Notes: generated by a model not told the origin, from the sequence alone. A stretch of 64,000 nucleotides of DNA from Streptomyces sp. C10-9-1 (GCF_024497955.1 NZ_JANHKP010000010.1:226904-290903); one strand, 5' to 3'. Counted from the stretch's first letter, positions 27,329-35,892 are shown. A program made the numbers and translations.

Positions 27329-27763
27329 TCAGCCCGCGCCACCGCCCAGGAAGCTCAACCGCACCTGCCGCTCCGGGTTGTCCTTGTTCGTGTCGACGAG
27401 GCACACCGACTGCCAGGTCCCCAGGTGCAGGCGGCCCCCGACGACGGGGAGCGTGGCGTGCGGGGGGACGAGTGCGGGCAGGACGTGGTCGCGGCCGTGG
27501 CCGGGGGATCCGTGGCGGTGCTGCCAGCGGTCGTCGGCGGGCAGCAGTGCGTGCAGGGCGGTGAGCAGGTCGTCGTCGCTGCCGGCACCGGTCTCGATGA
27601 TCGCGATGCCGGCCGTGGCATGGGGGACGAAGAGGTTGAGGAGGCCGTCGGCGCCCTCCGCGTGGCGGGCGAGGAACCGCTCGCAGAGACGGGTCAGATC
27701 GGTCACCGTCTCCGCGGAACCCGTGGTGACGGTCTCGCTGGCGGTCGTGAAGTGTCCGGGCAT
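27329..27763 (-). CDS. YjbQ family protein (UPF0047)
   Basis: A 144-residue single-domain cytoplasmic protein. It has the family motifs NLFVPHATAGIAIIETG, a central HGSPGHGRDHVLPAL and LGTWQSVCLVDTNKDNPER. Length is normal for the family. Members have been linked to weak thiamine-phosphate-synthase-like activity, but the physiological role is not settled. The start is the ATG at 27763. It is divergent from a flavin monooxygenase gene 106 bases away. Confidence 0.9.
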   Translation of the reverse strand: MPGHFTTASETVTTGSAETVTDLTRLCERFLARHAEGADGLLNLFVPHATAGIAIIETGAGSDDDLLTALHALLPADDRWQHRHGSPGHGRDHVLPALVPPHATLPVVGGRLHLGTWQSVCLVDTNKDNPERQVRLSFLGGGAG

Positions 27764-27869
27764 GCCCCCATCCTGCCCCCGGCCGGCTCCCAGACGCGCG
27801 CCGACCGGCGGGGCACCGGCAGCAGACGGCACCGGGAAGAGGCGGGCGCGCGTCGCGGTTGGGAGAGGT

Positions 27870-28952
27870 GTGAACGGACTCGACGGGCGTGACGTGGACG
27901 TGGTGGTCGTAGGCGCGGGGCAGGCGGGCCTGTCGGCCGCCTACCATCTGAGCCGTGCCGGGCTGCTGCCCGGGCGCGAGGTGCTCACCCTGGACCACGC
28001 CCCGCGCCCCGGGGGCGCCTGGCAGTTCCGCTGGCCGTCGCTGACCTACGGCAGGGTCCACGGCATGCACGCCCTGCCCGGGATGGAGCTCACGGACGCG
28101 GACCCGGAGCGGCCCTCTTCGGAGGTGATCGGGGCGTACTTCGCCGCCTACGAGGAGCGTTTCGCGCTGCGTGTGCGGCGCCCCGTGCAGGTGCGCGCCG
28201 TGCGGGAGGGCGGGGGCGGCGCCCTGGAGGTGGAGACCTCGCAGGGGCTGGTGCGCACCCGAGCCCTGATCAACGCCACCGGCACCTGGGACCGGCCCTT
28301 CTGGCCGCGCTACCCCGGGCAGGAGACCTTCGCGGGGTGGCAGCTGCACACGGCGGACTACCCCGGGCCCGAGGCGTTCGCGGGACGGCGGGTGGTCGTG
28401 GTCGGCGGCGGGGCGTCGGGGACGCAGCATCTGATGGAGCTGGCGGAGGCGGGGGCGGAGACCACCTGGGTCACGCGGCGGCCGCCGGTGTTCCGGGAGG
28501 GCCCGTTCGACCTGGAGGCGGGGCGCGCCGCGGTGGCTCTCGTCGAGGAGCGGGTGCGCCGGGGTCTGCCGCCGCGCAGCGTGGTGTCGGTGACGGGTCT
28601 GCCGCTGGGCGACGCGGCGCGGCGGGCGCGCGCCGCGGGCGTGCTGGAGCGTCTGCCGATGTTCGACCGCATCGTGCCGGAGGGCGTGGTGTGGGACGAC
28701 GGCCGCAGGGTCGGGGCCGACACGATCCTGTGGGCCACCGGCTTCCGTGCGGCGCTGGACCATCTGGCGCCGCTGCGGCTGCGTGAGCCGGGCGGCGGGA
28801 TCCGTATGGAGGGCACGCGTGCGGCGCGTGACGAGCGGGTCCATCTCGTCGGGTACGGGCCCTCCGCCTCGACGATCGGGGCCAACCGGGCGGGACGGGC
28901 GGCGGTGCGGGAGGTGGTGCGGCTGCTGGCCCGGGTGCCGGAGGCCGCGTGA
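27870..28952 (+). CDS. Flavin-containing monooxygenase / FAD-dependent oxidoreductase
   Basis: A 360-residue protein of the CzcO/FMO-like group. The N-terminal FAD-binding Rossmann motif is VVVVGAGQAGLSAAYHLSRA. A second dinucleotide motif, VVVVGGGASGTQHLMEL (about residue 175), binds NADPH. ILWATGF near residue 290 is the usual C-terminal signature. The start chosen is GTG 27870 (VNGLDGRDVDVVVVGAG); GGGAGAGG lies just before it, with short spacing. Substrate unknown. No partner genes are evident. Confidence 0.87.
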   Translation: MNGLDGRDVDVVVVGAGQAGLSAAYHLSRAGLLPGREVLTLDHAPRPGGAWQFRWPSLTYGRVHGMHALPGMELTDADPERPSSEVIGAYFAAYEERFALRVRRPVQVRAVREGGGGALEVETSQGLVRTRALINATGTWDRPFWPRYPGQETFAGWQLHTADYPGPEAFAGRRVVVVGGGASGTQHLMELAEAGAETTWVTRRPPVFREGPFDLEAGRAAVALVEERVRRGLPPRSVVSVTGLPLGDAARRARAAGVLERLPMFDRIVPEGVVWDDGRRVGADTILWATGFRAALDHLAPLRLREPGGGIRMEGTRAARDERVHLVGYGPSASTIGANRAGRAAVREVVRLLARVPEAA

Positions 28953-29006
28953 GGCGCCGGGCCCCCGCCGTGGCCACCGCCCGGGCAGGGTGTCCCCGCC
29001 GGGCCG

Positions 29007-29864
29007 TCACCCTCCGGAGCGCTCGGTGGCCCGGCGGGCGTTGAAGTCCGCGACGTTGCGCTGGTGTTCGGTGTAGTCCGCGGTGAAGCGGGTGTCGCCC
29101 GGCCCCACGGTCACGAAGTAGAGCCAGTCGCCCTCCGGCGGGTCGACGGCCGCCCGCATGGCCTCCTCGCCGGGGTTGCCGATCGGTGTGGGCGGCAGCC
29201 CGCGGCGCGCGTAGGTGTTGTAGGGGCTGTCGATCCGGGTGTCCTCGGCGGTGGTGTCCAGGGTGCTGCGGTCCAGGGCGTAGTTGAGCGTGGAGTCCAT
29301 CTGGAGCGGCATTCCGGCGTCGAGGCGGTTGCGGACGACCCGGGCCACCTTGCCCATGTCGGAGGCGGTGGCGGCCTCGGCCTGGGCGATGCTGGCGATG
29401 CGGACGGCCTCGTAGGTGCTCAGGCCCCCGCTGCGGGCGTCGGCGGCGAGCGCCCCGCTGCCGAGGCGCCGGTTGGCGGTCTCGACCATGTAGGCGAGCA
29501 GCCCCGCGGGGGTGGTGCCCTCGTCCAGCGGATAGGTGGCGGGGAAGAGGTAGCCCTCCGGGTTGCCGGCCGCGTCCCCGGGGAGGGGCAGCCGTGCGGT
29601 GGCGGCGGCGGCGCGGGTGGCGCCGGGCTGCTGCCCGAGAGCCGTGTCGACGGCCGCGTAGACCTGCCCCGCCCGCCATCCCTCGGGGATCACGAGGGTG
29701 CGCACCGGTTCGGGGGCGGGCTGCTCCCCCTCGGTGCCGCCGGTCGGCAGGAAGGGCAGCAGGACGGCGGTGGCGAGTGCGGCGACGGTCAGGGTCAGGG
29801 CCAGGCGGCCGCGGCGGGTGAGGCGTACCCGCGGTCTCCCGCTCCGCGGACGTGTCGTCGTCAT
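29007..29864 (-). CDS. mltG: Endolytic transglycosylase MltG-like protein
   Basis: A 285-residue membrane-anchored enzyme with a basic N-terminus and one membrane segment (about residues 20-40). A LysM-like region (TLVIPEGWRAGQVYAAVD) is followed by the YceG/MltG domain with Glu163 in IAQAEAATASDMGKVARVV, the catalytic acid. Downstream are DSTLNYAL and SPYNTYARRGLPPTPIGNPG, strong family markers. MltG cuts nascent glycan strands and sets their length. It is shorter than the usual 350-600-residue actinobacterial MltG, and lies outside the usual aroE/ruvX context, so this may be a second copy. Confidence 0.88.
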   Translation of the reverse strand: MTTTRPRSGRPRVRLTRRGRLALTLTVAALATAVLLPFLPTGGTEGEQPAPEPVRTLVIPEGWRAGQVYAAVDTALGQQPGATRAAAATARLPLPGDAAGNPEGYLFPATYPLDEGTTPAGLLAYMVETANRRLGSGALAADARSGGLSTYEAVRIASIAQAEAATASDMGKVARVVRNRLDAGMPLQMDSTLNYALDRSTLDTTAEDTRIDSPYNTYARRGLPPTPIGNPGEEAMRAAVDPPEGDWLYFVTVGPGDTRFTADYTEHQRNVADFNARRATERSGG

Positions 29865-30095
29865 GCGGGCAGGCTAGCCCGTTCGCCAGCTTTGTCCTGG
29901 TATGAGACGGGATCCGACACGCGGGGCGGGAACAAGCGAACGCTCGATCGGTTGTTCCCCAGAACGTGTGGTCGCACGGAATCCCCTTGCCCGATGACTC
30001 ACCGGGAGCAGATGCTTACCGTGCGCAAGCGGCGGGCTGCAGACCCCGACTGCGCAGTCCCACATCAGCAGTGACGCACAAGGAGTACGCGCACC

Positions 30096-30155
30096 ATGAA
30101 CCTGATCACCGATCTGCTCGCCGGCGTCGTCCACTTCCTGGGCTGGCTCATCTGA
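30096..30155 (+). CDS. 19-residue hydrophobic peptide
   Basis: The tiny gene encodes MNLITDLLAGVVHFLGWLI. It has a strong ribosome binding site (AAGGAG, 30080-30085) at good spacing and its own terminator at 30207-30244. The whole peptide could form one short amphipathic or membrane helix. Small peptides of this type occur in Streptomyces genomes, often unannotated. Function unknown; a membrane-active or regulatory peptide is possible. Confidence 0.6.
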   Translation: MNLITDLLAGVVHFLGWLI

Positions 30156-30206
30156 CGTTCGGCCGGCACGGCCCGGGCGACCGCCCCGGCCGATCGGTCC
30201 ACGAGA

Positions 30207-30244
30207 GGCGCCGCCGCTCCCCGTCCCACGGGAGCGGCGGCGCC
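30207..30244. terminator. Strong hairpin terminator
   Basis: Perfect 15-base arms (30207-30221 and 30230-30244) around an 8-base loop follow the 19-residue peptide gene and precede the sigma factor gene. Confidence 0.8.
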
Positions 30245-30370
30245 GTCGTCGTGCCGGGGCACGGACACCGGCACCAGGGCCCCGCCCGAAGCCGTGGTCG
30301 AGAGGTGGGATCCTCCTGCGACCGGCGTTCGGACTGGACGCTCAGGGTTGCGTGAACCTTTCCGCCCGGG

Positions 30371-30949
30371 ATGCCGACTGTCTGTGTGACGGACGGTGCG
30401 GAGCAGGGAGGCGTGGTGGCAGGCGAGGAGTTGCTGGTGGTGCGCTGCCAGCTCGGGGAACGGGAGGCGTTCCGTGAACTGGTGGCCACGTGGCACCCCC
30501 CGCTGTGGCGCTACGTCCGGGGCATGGTCGGCTCGCCGCACCTCGCCGACGATCTTGCTCAGGAGGCGTGGGTCGCCGTGGTGCGCGGGCTGCCGCGGCT
30601 GCGGCAGCCGGAGCGGTTCGCCCCCTGGCTGTTCACCATCGCCCGGCGCACGGTCGCCGACCTGCTGCGGCAGACGTACAGGGCTCCGGAGACGGCCATG
30701 GAGGAAGCCCGGACCGTCCTCGCCGAGGACGAGCTCGGCGGCGTGCTCACCACCATGCAGATCGAGGCGGGTCTTGCCGCTCTGCCGCCCCTGGAGCGCG
30801 AGGTGCTGATCCTCTTCCACCTGGAGGACCTGCCACTGGCCTCCTGCGCGGAGGTGCTCGGCGTACCGGCCGGCACGGTCAAGAGCAGGCTGCACCGCGC
30901 CCGGCGCATGCTGCGCAACCACCTGGCCGAGAAGGGATACGAGGCATGA
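30371..30949 (+). CDS. ECF-type RNA polymerase sigma factor
   Basis: A sigma-70 family protein of up to 192 residues. Region 2 covers about residues 35-100 (LADDLAQEAWVAVVRGLPRL; APWLFTIARRTVADLLRQ). Region 4 covers about 130-185 (LPPLEREVLILFHLEDLPLA; VPAGTVKSRLHRARRML). The start is uncertain: ATG 30371, or GTG 30413/30416 just after GGGAGG. It ends in an ATGA overlap with a membrane-protein gene, the usual place for an anti-sigma factor. Confidence 0.88.
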   Translation: MPTVCVTDGAEQGGVVAGEELLVVRCQLGEREAFRELVATWHPPLWRYVRGMVGSPHLADDLAQEAWVAVVRGLPRLRQPERFAPWLFTIARRTVADLLRQTYRAPETAMEEARTVLAEDELGGVLTTMQIEAGLAALPPLEREVLILFHLEDLPLASCAEVLGVPAGTVKSRLHRARRMLRNHLAEKGYEA

Positions 30950-31443
30950 GCGAGCAGGACCGCGCAGGGCAGCGGGCCGTGCCCGAGCAACTGGAGCGCG
31001 CGCTGGCCGCGGAGGTGTCGCTGCGGTCCCGGCTGCGCCACGTGGCAGTGGGCCTGGCCGGGGGATGCGGAGCGGCCGTGATCGCGGTGCTGTGGGCCAC
31101 CGAGCCGCATCCTCTGCCGACGCGCACCCGGGCCGCCTTCGCCACGATGATCGCCATCGGGCTGGCCTGGGCGGCCTTCGCCGGCTGGGTGCTGAGCAGG
31201 CGTCGGCCGCTGTTCGCCCGGGACCGGGTGCTGGCCGCCCGCATCGCACTGGCGGCGACCGCCGTGACCGCCCCGGCCGGGGTGGCGCTGGCCGCGGCCC
31301 GCGGCAGCACCGCCGACCTGGTGGCCACCGCCGCGGGCGGGGCCGTCCTCACCGCCGCCGCGACGCTGACCCTGGTACGGGCGCGCCGCCGCCGGCGCGA
31401 ACTACTGCGACTGCGCGATGCCTTGCGGCAGGACGCCCCGTGA
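30946..31443 (+). CDS. Membrane protein, candidate anti-sigma factor
   Basis: A 165-residue protein: about 30 cytoplasmic N-terminal residues, four predicted membrane segments (about 32-50, 63-85, 100-120, 127-145) and a basic C-terminal tail (RARRRRRELLRLRD). There is no zinc-type HxxxCxxC anti-sigma motif. Start and sigma-gene stop overlap (ATGA), so the two are translationally coupled. By position it may hold the sigma factor at the membrane; nothing in the sequence proves that. Confidence 0.7.
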   Translation: MSEQDRAGQRAVPEQLERALAAEVSLRSRLRHVAVGLAGGCGAAVIAVLWATEPHPLPTRTRAAFATMIAIGLAWAAFAGWVLSRRRPLFARDRVLAARIALAATAVTAPAGVALAAARGSTADLVATAAGGAVLTAAATLTLVRARRRRRELLRLRDALRQDAP

Positions 31444-31493
31444 ACGACCGCATTCGCCAAGCCGAGATCACCCCGACCATCAGGGAGAAGCAC

Positions 31494-31631
31494 ATGAACG
31501 ACAGGATCCCTCCGATCGGCCCCCTGGCCCTCGCGCTCCGCCACCGCGGTGCGAGCAAGCGCACCGTCCTGGTCGTCGTGGCCCTGGCCTGTACCGCCCT
31601 GCTGGTCGGTGTCGGCGTGCTCCTGACGTGA
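31494..31631 (+). CDS. Small membrane protein in the sigma operon
   Basis: A 45-residue protein with one membrane segment near the C-terminus (TVLVVVALACTALLVGVGVL). Start ATG 31494 is supported by AGGGAGAAG at 31482-31490. An in-frame GTG at 31440 overlaps the stop of the preceding gene and would add 18 residues that begin with a similar NDRI. Third gene of the ECF operon; role unknown. Confidence 0.6.
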   Translation: MNDRIPPIGPLALALRHRGASKRTVLVVVALACTALLVGVGVLLT

Positions 31632-31795
31632 GCCTGCGGCCCGGAGCCGAGTTCCCCCCGCTGAGACCTCGGTGACACGCACCCGGGAACCGAGTGTCAC
31701 CGGGCAGCGCGCCGGCCCCCTCCGCGAGGAGCGGTGACCTGGATGCGCGGCCTCCGTTGATCACGACGTCGGCCAGGCCCCGGCCCCGGGAGCCG

Positions 31796-33625
31796 TCACC
31801 CCACGGCGGCCTCCGCGGGCGGGCGCCCCTCCGCGTCCCTGCGTACCAGCGCGGCGTAGCGGCCTCCGGCGTCCAGCAGTTCGGCATGGGTACCGCGCTC
31901 GGCGATGCGGCCGGCCTCCAGGACGACGATCTCGTCGGCGTCGCGGACCGTGGAGAGCCGATGGGCGATGGTGATGGTCGTCCGCCCCGCGGAAAGAGCC
32001 TCGACGGCCCTCTGCACGGCCTGCTCGGTGCGGGTGTCCAGTGCGCTGGTCGCCTCGTCCAGGATGAGCACGGGCGGGTCCCGCAGGATCGTGCGCGCGA
32101 TGGCCAGGCGCTGCTTCTCACCACCGGAGAAGCGGTAGCCGCGCTCGCCGACGAGGGTGTCGTACCCGTCGGGCAGGGCGGCGATGTGGTCGTGGATCTG
32201 GGCGGCCCGCGCGGCGGCCTCGATCTCCGCGTCGGTCGCGTCGGGTTTGGCGAAGCGCAGGTTGTCGGCGACGGAGGCGTGGAAGAGGTACACCTCCTGG
32301 GAGACCACCCCGACCGCCCGGGCGAGGGTGTCGAAGTCCAGGTCGCGCACGTCCACGCCGTCCAGGGTGACGCGGCCGCCGGTCACGTCGTAGAGCCGCG
32401 GCACCAGGTAGCTGAGCGTCGACTTGCCGGACCCGGTGGCGCCGACGACGGCGAGGGAGCCGCCGGGGGGCACCGTCACGTCGATGGCGTCGAGGGTGGG
32501 ACGGTCGGCGTCCGGGTCGTAGGCGAAGTCGACCTTCTCGAAGCGCACCTCCCCCGCCACCGCTTCCAGGCGAACGGGCCGCTCCGGCTCGCTGATGTCG
32601 ACGGGAAGGTCGAGGTACTCGAAGATGCGCTGGAAGAGGGCGAGCGAGGTCTGCATCTGCACACCGGTGGAGAGCAGGCTCACCGCCGGGCGGAACAGGC
32701 CCTGTTGCAGGGAGACGAAGGCGACGAGGGTCCCGATGGAGATCGCCGGCCCGCCGCCCTGGAGGGCGATCCCCGCGGCCCAGTAGAGGAGCGCGGGCAT
32801 GGCCGCCATCACGATGCCGATGGTGGCCATCCGCCAGCGCCCGGCCATGCTGGAGCGCACCTCCAGGTCGACCAGCCGCTCCGACTCCTGGGCGAAGGCG
32901 CCGGTCAGCGAATCCGCGCGCCCCATGGTGCGGCCGAGCAGGATGCCGCTGACGGAGAGCGACTCGGTGACCGTGGCCGCCATCGCGGCCATCTGCTTTT
33001 GGCGCCGGGTGGTGATCTTCTTGCGCTCGCGCCCCACCCGTCTGCTGATCCACACGAAGACGGGCAGCAGGAGCAGTGACACCACCGTCAGCCGCCACTC
33101 CAGGGCGAGCATGGCGAGGACCGTGGCCACCACGGCGGTGAGGTTGGAGACCAGGGAGGTGGCCGTGGAGGTGACCGTGGCCTGCATCCCGCCGATGTCG
33201 TTGGCGATGCGCGACTGCACCTCGCCGGTGCGCGTGCGGGTGAAGAAGGCCAGCGGCATCCGCTGGAGCTGCGCGTAGACGGCGGTGCGCAGGTCGTGCA
33301 TGACCCGCTGGCCGACCGTCGTGGAGATCAGGGTCTGGAGCACGCCGAAGACACTGGTCAGGACGGCGGTGCCGATCATGCCGAGTGCCAGGAGGCTGAG
33401 CAGCCCCGTGCGGCCCTCGGGGATGGCGGTGTCCAGGATCTCGCGCAGCAGGAACGGCGAGGCGACCGAGACCAGCGAGGAGGCCCCGACGAGGAGCCCC
33501 ACGACGGCCAGCCTCCCCCGGTAGGGCCGGAACAGGCGCAGGATGCGCGGCACGTCGGCGGGCGGCTGGTCCGGGGTGCGCGGGGGCGGGTTCCACTCGG
33601 GCTGTCCGGTGTCGTCGGGGCGCAA
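31796..33625 (-). CDS. ABC exporter, permease-ATPase fusion
   Basis: A 609-residue half-transporter. Six membrane segments (about residues 25-310) are followed by an ATPase domain with GATGSGKST, VSQEVYLF, FSGGEKQR (signature with Phe in place of Leu), LILDEATSALD and TIAHRLSTV; all catalytic motifs are intact, so a homodimer is expected. The start chosen is TTG 33625, preceded by GAGGAG; frames further upstream run into the divergent MarR promoter. It is divergent from a MarR regulator, so export of a toxic compound or antibiotic is likely. Confidence 0.88.
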   Translation of the reverse strand: MRPDDTGQPEWNPPPRTPDQPPADVPRILRLFRPYRGRLAVVGLLVGASSLVSVASPFLLREILDTAIPEGRTGLLSLLALGMIGTAVLTSVFGVLQTLISTTVGQRVMHDLRTAVYAQLQRMPLAFFTRTRTGEVQSRIANDIGGMQATVTSTATSLVSNLTAVVATVLAMLALEWRLTVVSLLLLPVFVWISRRVGRERKKITTRRQKQMAAMAATVTESLSVSGILLGRTMGRADSLTGAFAQESERLVDLEVRSSMAGRWRMATIGIVMAAMPALLYWAAGIALQGGGPAISIGTLVAFVSLQQGLFRPAVSLLSTGVQMQTSLALFQRIFEYLDLPVDISEPERPVRLEAVAGEVRFEKVDFAYDPDADRPTLDAIDVTVPPGGSLAVVGATGSGKSTLSYLVPRLYDVTGGRVTLDGVDVRDLDFDTLARAVGVVSQEVYLFHASVADNLRFAKPDATDAEIEAAARAAQIHDHIAALPDGYDTLVGERGYRFSGGEKQRLAIARTILRDPPVLILDEATSALDTRTEQAVQRAVEALSAGRTTITIAHRLSTVRDADEIVVLEAGRIAERGTHAELLDAGGRYAALVRRDAEGRPPAEAAVG

Positions 33626-33692
33626 CGGTCTCCTCGGGGCAGGGGCGGGGCGGTGGGCCCGCAGGGAGGTTAGCTCACTGTTACCTCTCTTC

Positions 33693-33717
33693 ACAATGAA
33701 CGGGGTCCTGATATTGT
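33693..33717. promoter_or_regulatory. Imperfect inverted repeat in the MarR/ABC exporter intergenic region
   Basis: ACAAT (33693-33697) and ATTGT (33713-33717) are inverted with a 15-base spacer in the AT-richer 98-base gap between the two divergent genes. Its position just before the MarR start suits autoregulation plus control of the exporter. The symmetry is weak. Confidence 0.3.
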
Positions 33718-33723
33718 TCCCGC

Positions 33724-34176
33724 ATGACGACACCGGACGCGGACGGAGTACTCGCCGAGCAGCTGCTCAGGCTCACCCGTCGCCTGCACCGCACCCAGAA
33801 GCGCCAGCTGGCGGCGGCCGGGCTCGCCATCACCCCGGCGCAGTTCAGGCTGCTGCGCACGGTGGCCCACTGCGACACGCCCCCGCGGATGGCGGACATC
33901 GCCGCGCGTCTGGAGGTCGTCCCGCGTGCGGTGACCAGCCTGGTGGACGCCCTGGAGGAGAACGGCTGCGTGCGCCGGGTGGCCGACCCCGCCAGCCGGC
34001 GGGTGACCCGCGTGGAGCTCACCGACACCGGGCGGTCGGCGCTGCGGACCCTGCGCGAGGCCCGGCGCGCCGCCGCCGAGGACGTCCTCGCCCCCCTGAC
34101 GGCCGCCCAGCGCGAGGCGCTGGGCGGCCTGTTGTCCACGCTGGTGGACGGAGCGGCACCGGGACCGGACTGCTGA
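33724..34176 (+). CDS. MarR-family transcriptional regulator
   Basis: A 150-residue regulator. A winged helix covers residues about 30-110, with the recognition region MADIAARLEVVPRAVTSLVD and wing DPASRRVTRVELTDTG, typical of MarR. Flanking helices provide the dimer interface. It is divergent from the ABC exporter gene 98 bases away and most likely represses it until an exported compound binds. Confidence 0.9.
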   Translation: MTTPDADGVLAEQLLRLTRRLHRTQKRQLAAAGLAITPAQFRLLRTVAHCDTPPRMADIAARLEVVPRAVTSLVDALEENGCVRRVADPASRRVTRVELTDTGRSALRTLREARRAAAEDVLAPLTAAQREALGGLLSTLVDGAAPGPDC

Positions 34177-34214
34177 GCAGGTGCGGCGGGCGGGCGCCGC
34201 GGCCGCTCCCCCAA

Positions 34215-35083
34215 GGGGTGTTGTAGAAGGTCCGCTTCGGGCAGGCCGAATTGGCGTTTGAGCTGGTGATTCACCGTGCCATGACGCGGTTGTGCATGGC
34301 GGCGACGGCCTGGACGGCATGGTGGAGGCCGTCGCCTCGCTGTCGGCAGTCGCGCAGGATCTTCCAGTTCTTCATCCGGGCGAAGGCGTGCTCGACACGG
34401 GCCCTGACCCGTCGGTGCTCGGCGTCGTCCTTCTCCTGCCCGTGCAGAAGAGGGCGCCCGGCTCTCTTGCGGTGCGGGACGATCAGACCGGCGCCAAGGG
34501 AGGCGCCATCGGCGATCACCGTCGTGCCCGCCGCCATGGCGGGCAGGTCCGACTCGCGCCAGACATGCGCGTCGGCCGTGTTGCCCGGCGCCGGCCGAGC
34601 CGCCGCGATGACCAGGCGGCTGTCGGCATCGATGATGACCTGCACGTTCGCCGAGAACCGGTAGTTGCGGGACGAGGCGCCCACCTTCCGGTCGCGGACC
34701 GGGATCAGGGTGCCGTCCACGATCCACAACCGGTCCGTGTCCGCCACCGGCCGCGCATCCGGCTCGAGCGCCAGCAGCGGACGGAGCCACTGGATGACCC
34801 GGCAGACCGTGGCGGGCGACACCCCGAACAGGCGCGCGAGCTGCCGCATGGCGAGGTTCGTCCGGTAGTGCACGGCCAGCAGCAACACCCGGTCGGGCAG
34901 CCACGGACACCACGGCCGGCCACCACCCGGCCCGTTACCCCCTCGCTCCCGAACCGCCTTCACCAGCTTCACGAACCGCTCCAACCGCAAGCCCGTGAAC
35001 GTCTCCACCCACACCGGCTCAGCCCGCAACACCCCACCCATACAGGCAAAATGCCCAAGACTGAGCCTTCTGCAACACCCTTC
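34215..35083. mobile_element. Insertion sequence, about 0.87 kb, IS5-superfamily type
   Basis: Terminal inverted repeats GGGTGTTGTAGAAGG (34216-34230) and the complement of GGGTGTTGCAGAAGG (35066-35080) differ at one base. They enclose a single intact transposase gene on the minus strand. Outer limits are accurate to a few bases; no clear target duplication is seen. It interrupts a NUDIX-like gene on its right side, and the other half of that gene is absent on the left, so a deletion followed or accompanied insertion. Confidence 0.8.
34271..35041 (-). CDS. DDE transposase of the insertion sequence
   Basis: A 256-residue transposase. The N-terminal helix-turn-helix is MRQLARLFGVSPATVCRVIQ (about residues 60-85). 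The DDE catalytic core has Asp in LWIVDGTLIPV, Asp in VIADGASLG and Glu in VRARVEHAFARMKNWK. The start is the ATG at 35041; the frame is open upstream only because it continues into the NUDIX remnant. No stop or frameshift is seen, so the element may still be active. Confidence 0.85.
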   Translation of the reverse strand: MGGVLRAEPVWVETFTGLRLERFVKLVKAVRERGGNGPGGGRPWCPWLPDRVLLLAVHYRTNLAMRQLARLFGVSPATVCRVIQWLRPLLALEPDARPVADTDRLWIVDGTLIPVRDRKVGASSRNYRFSANVQVIIDADSRLVIAAARPAPGNTADAHVWRESDLPAMAAGTTVIADGASLGAGLIVPHRKRAGRPLLHGQEKDDAEHRRVRARVEHAFARMKNWKILRDCRQRGDGLHHAVQAVAAMHNRVMAR

Positions 35084-35242
35084 AGTCGGGTCACGGTCGG
35101 CACCCAGGGCGGTCAGCAGCCCGTCGAGGGCCTCGCATTCGCCGGGGTGCCGGATCAGGTAGGAGCCGAGCAGGGCGCGGACGTCGGGGAGGGCGGACGG
35201 CGTGTCAGAACCTCGCGGGCCGCCGTAACCTGTACAGGTCAC
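35084..35242 (-). pseudogene. N-terminal remnant of a NUDIX-hydrolase-like gene
   Basis: The minus-strand frame upstream of the insertion sequence reads LPDVRALLGSYLIRHPGE, then LDGLLTALGADRDPT, and stops matching at the IS end. This resembles the N-terminal segment that precedes the catalytic domain in many actinobacterial NUDIX proteins. The NUDIX box itself is absent. The true start is uncertain (GTG 35242 is the first possible). Confidence 0.5.
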
Positions 35243-35366
35243 GCCGCAACCTGTGGCGCCAACCGCTGTATGAGCGCGGCCCGGTCGGCCCGCGCGGGAC
35301 GCTCGCGCTGGTTGACGGCGATGCCGTGACCTTCACAGAGGGCGGAGCACTGTCGCGGTGCGAAGG

Positions 35367-35849
35367 TCAGTTGTTCTTCAACTGAGTGTTGGATGCGCCG
35401 CCCGAGGACGAGTTGTACACCGCCACCCGGATCTTCGCCTTGCGCGGGATGTTCAGGTTCTCCCACCAGTGGGTTTGGCCCGGCTCCAGATACCAGTTGA
35501 TCAGCAGCACCTTCTTGCCGGTGGTGGTGTAGTAGTACACCGTGTGCTGCGTGGTGACGTTGAGGTCGTTGCGGAGGCCGACGTAGTTCGAGGACGTCGT
35601 CCTGGGGTGGAAGAAGGTGTACGCGTTCAGGGACAGCGAGTTCGTATGGTATAACGCCGCCGCGCCACTGACCCCGCCGTCGCTCTTGACGTACCGATTG
35701 CAGTCGGCGAAGTACCACGACGTGGCCGTATCCGAACTACATACCATGTTCCCGGCGTGCGCAGCGGGCGCTACCGCGAGGGTGATCACCGCCATCGCCG
35801 AGGCGAACGTACCGACAAGCGCGGAACGTATCGGGAGCTTCACAGGCAA
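35367..35849 (-). CDS. Small secreted protein, unknown function
   Basis: A 160-residue secreted protein. The signal peptide has a basic start, a hydrophobic core and a likely cut after AAHA (about residue 32). The mature part is Tyr/Thr/Asn-rich with two Cys (VCSS; DCNRY) that could form a disulfide, and looks beta-rich (HTVYYYTTTGKKVLLINWYL). No family recognised. Its GC content is clearly lower than the chromosome and it lies between transposase remnants, so it was probably acquired. Confidence 0.75.
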   Translation of the reverse strand: MPVKLPIRSALVGTFASAMAVITLAVAPAAHAGNMVCSSDTATSWYFADCNRYVKSDGGVSGAAALYHTNSLSLNAYTFFHPRTTSSNYVGLRNDLNVTTQHTVYYYTTTGKKVLLINWYLEPGQTHWWENLNIPRKAKIRVAVYNSSSGGASNTQLKNN

Positions 35850-35892
35850 ACCCCTTCGGACGTGATCATCGACAGGAGTTCTACTCTAGATC

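Noticed and set aside
34271..35242. A 323-residue transposase starting at 35242
   Set aside because: The first 67 codons lie outside or overlap the IS terminal repeat and match a NUDIX-like N-terminus. The transposase proper starts near 35041.
35239..35366. Minus-strand frame ending ERPARADRAALIQRL
   Set aside because: Looks protein-like but short, no RBS and no recognised family. It could be another remnant; evidence is too thin to call.
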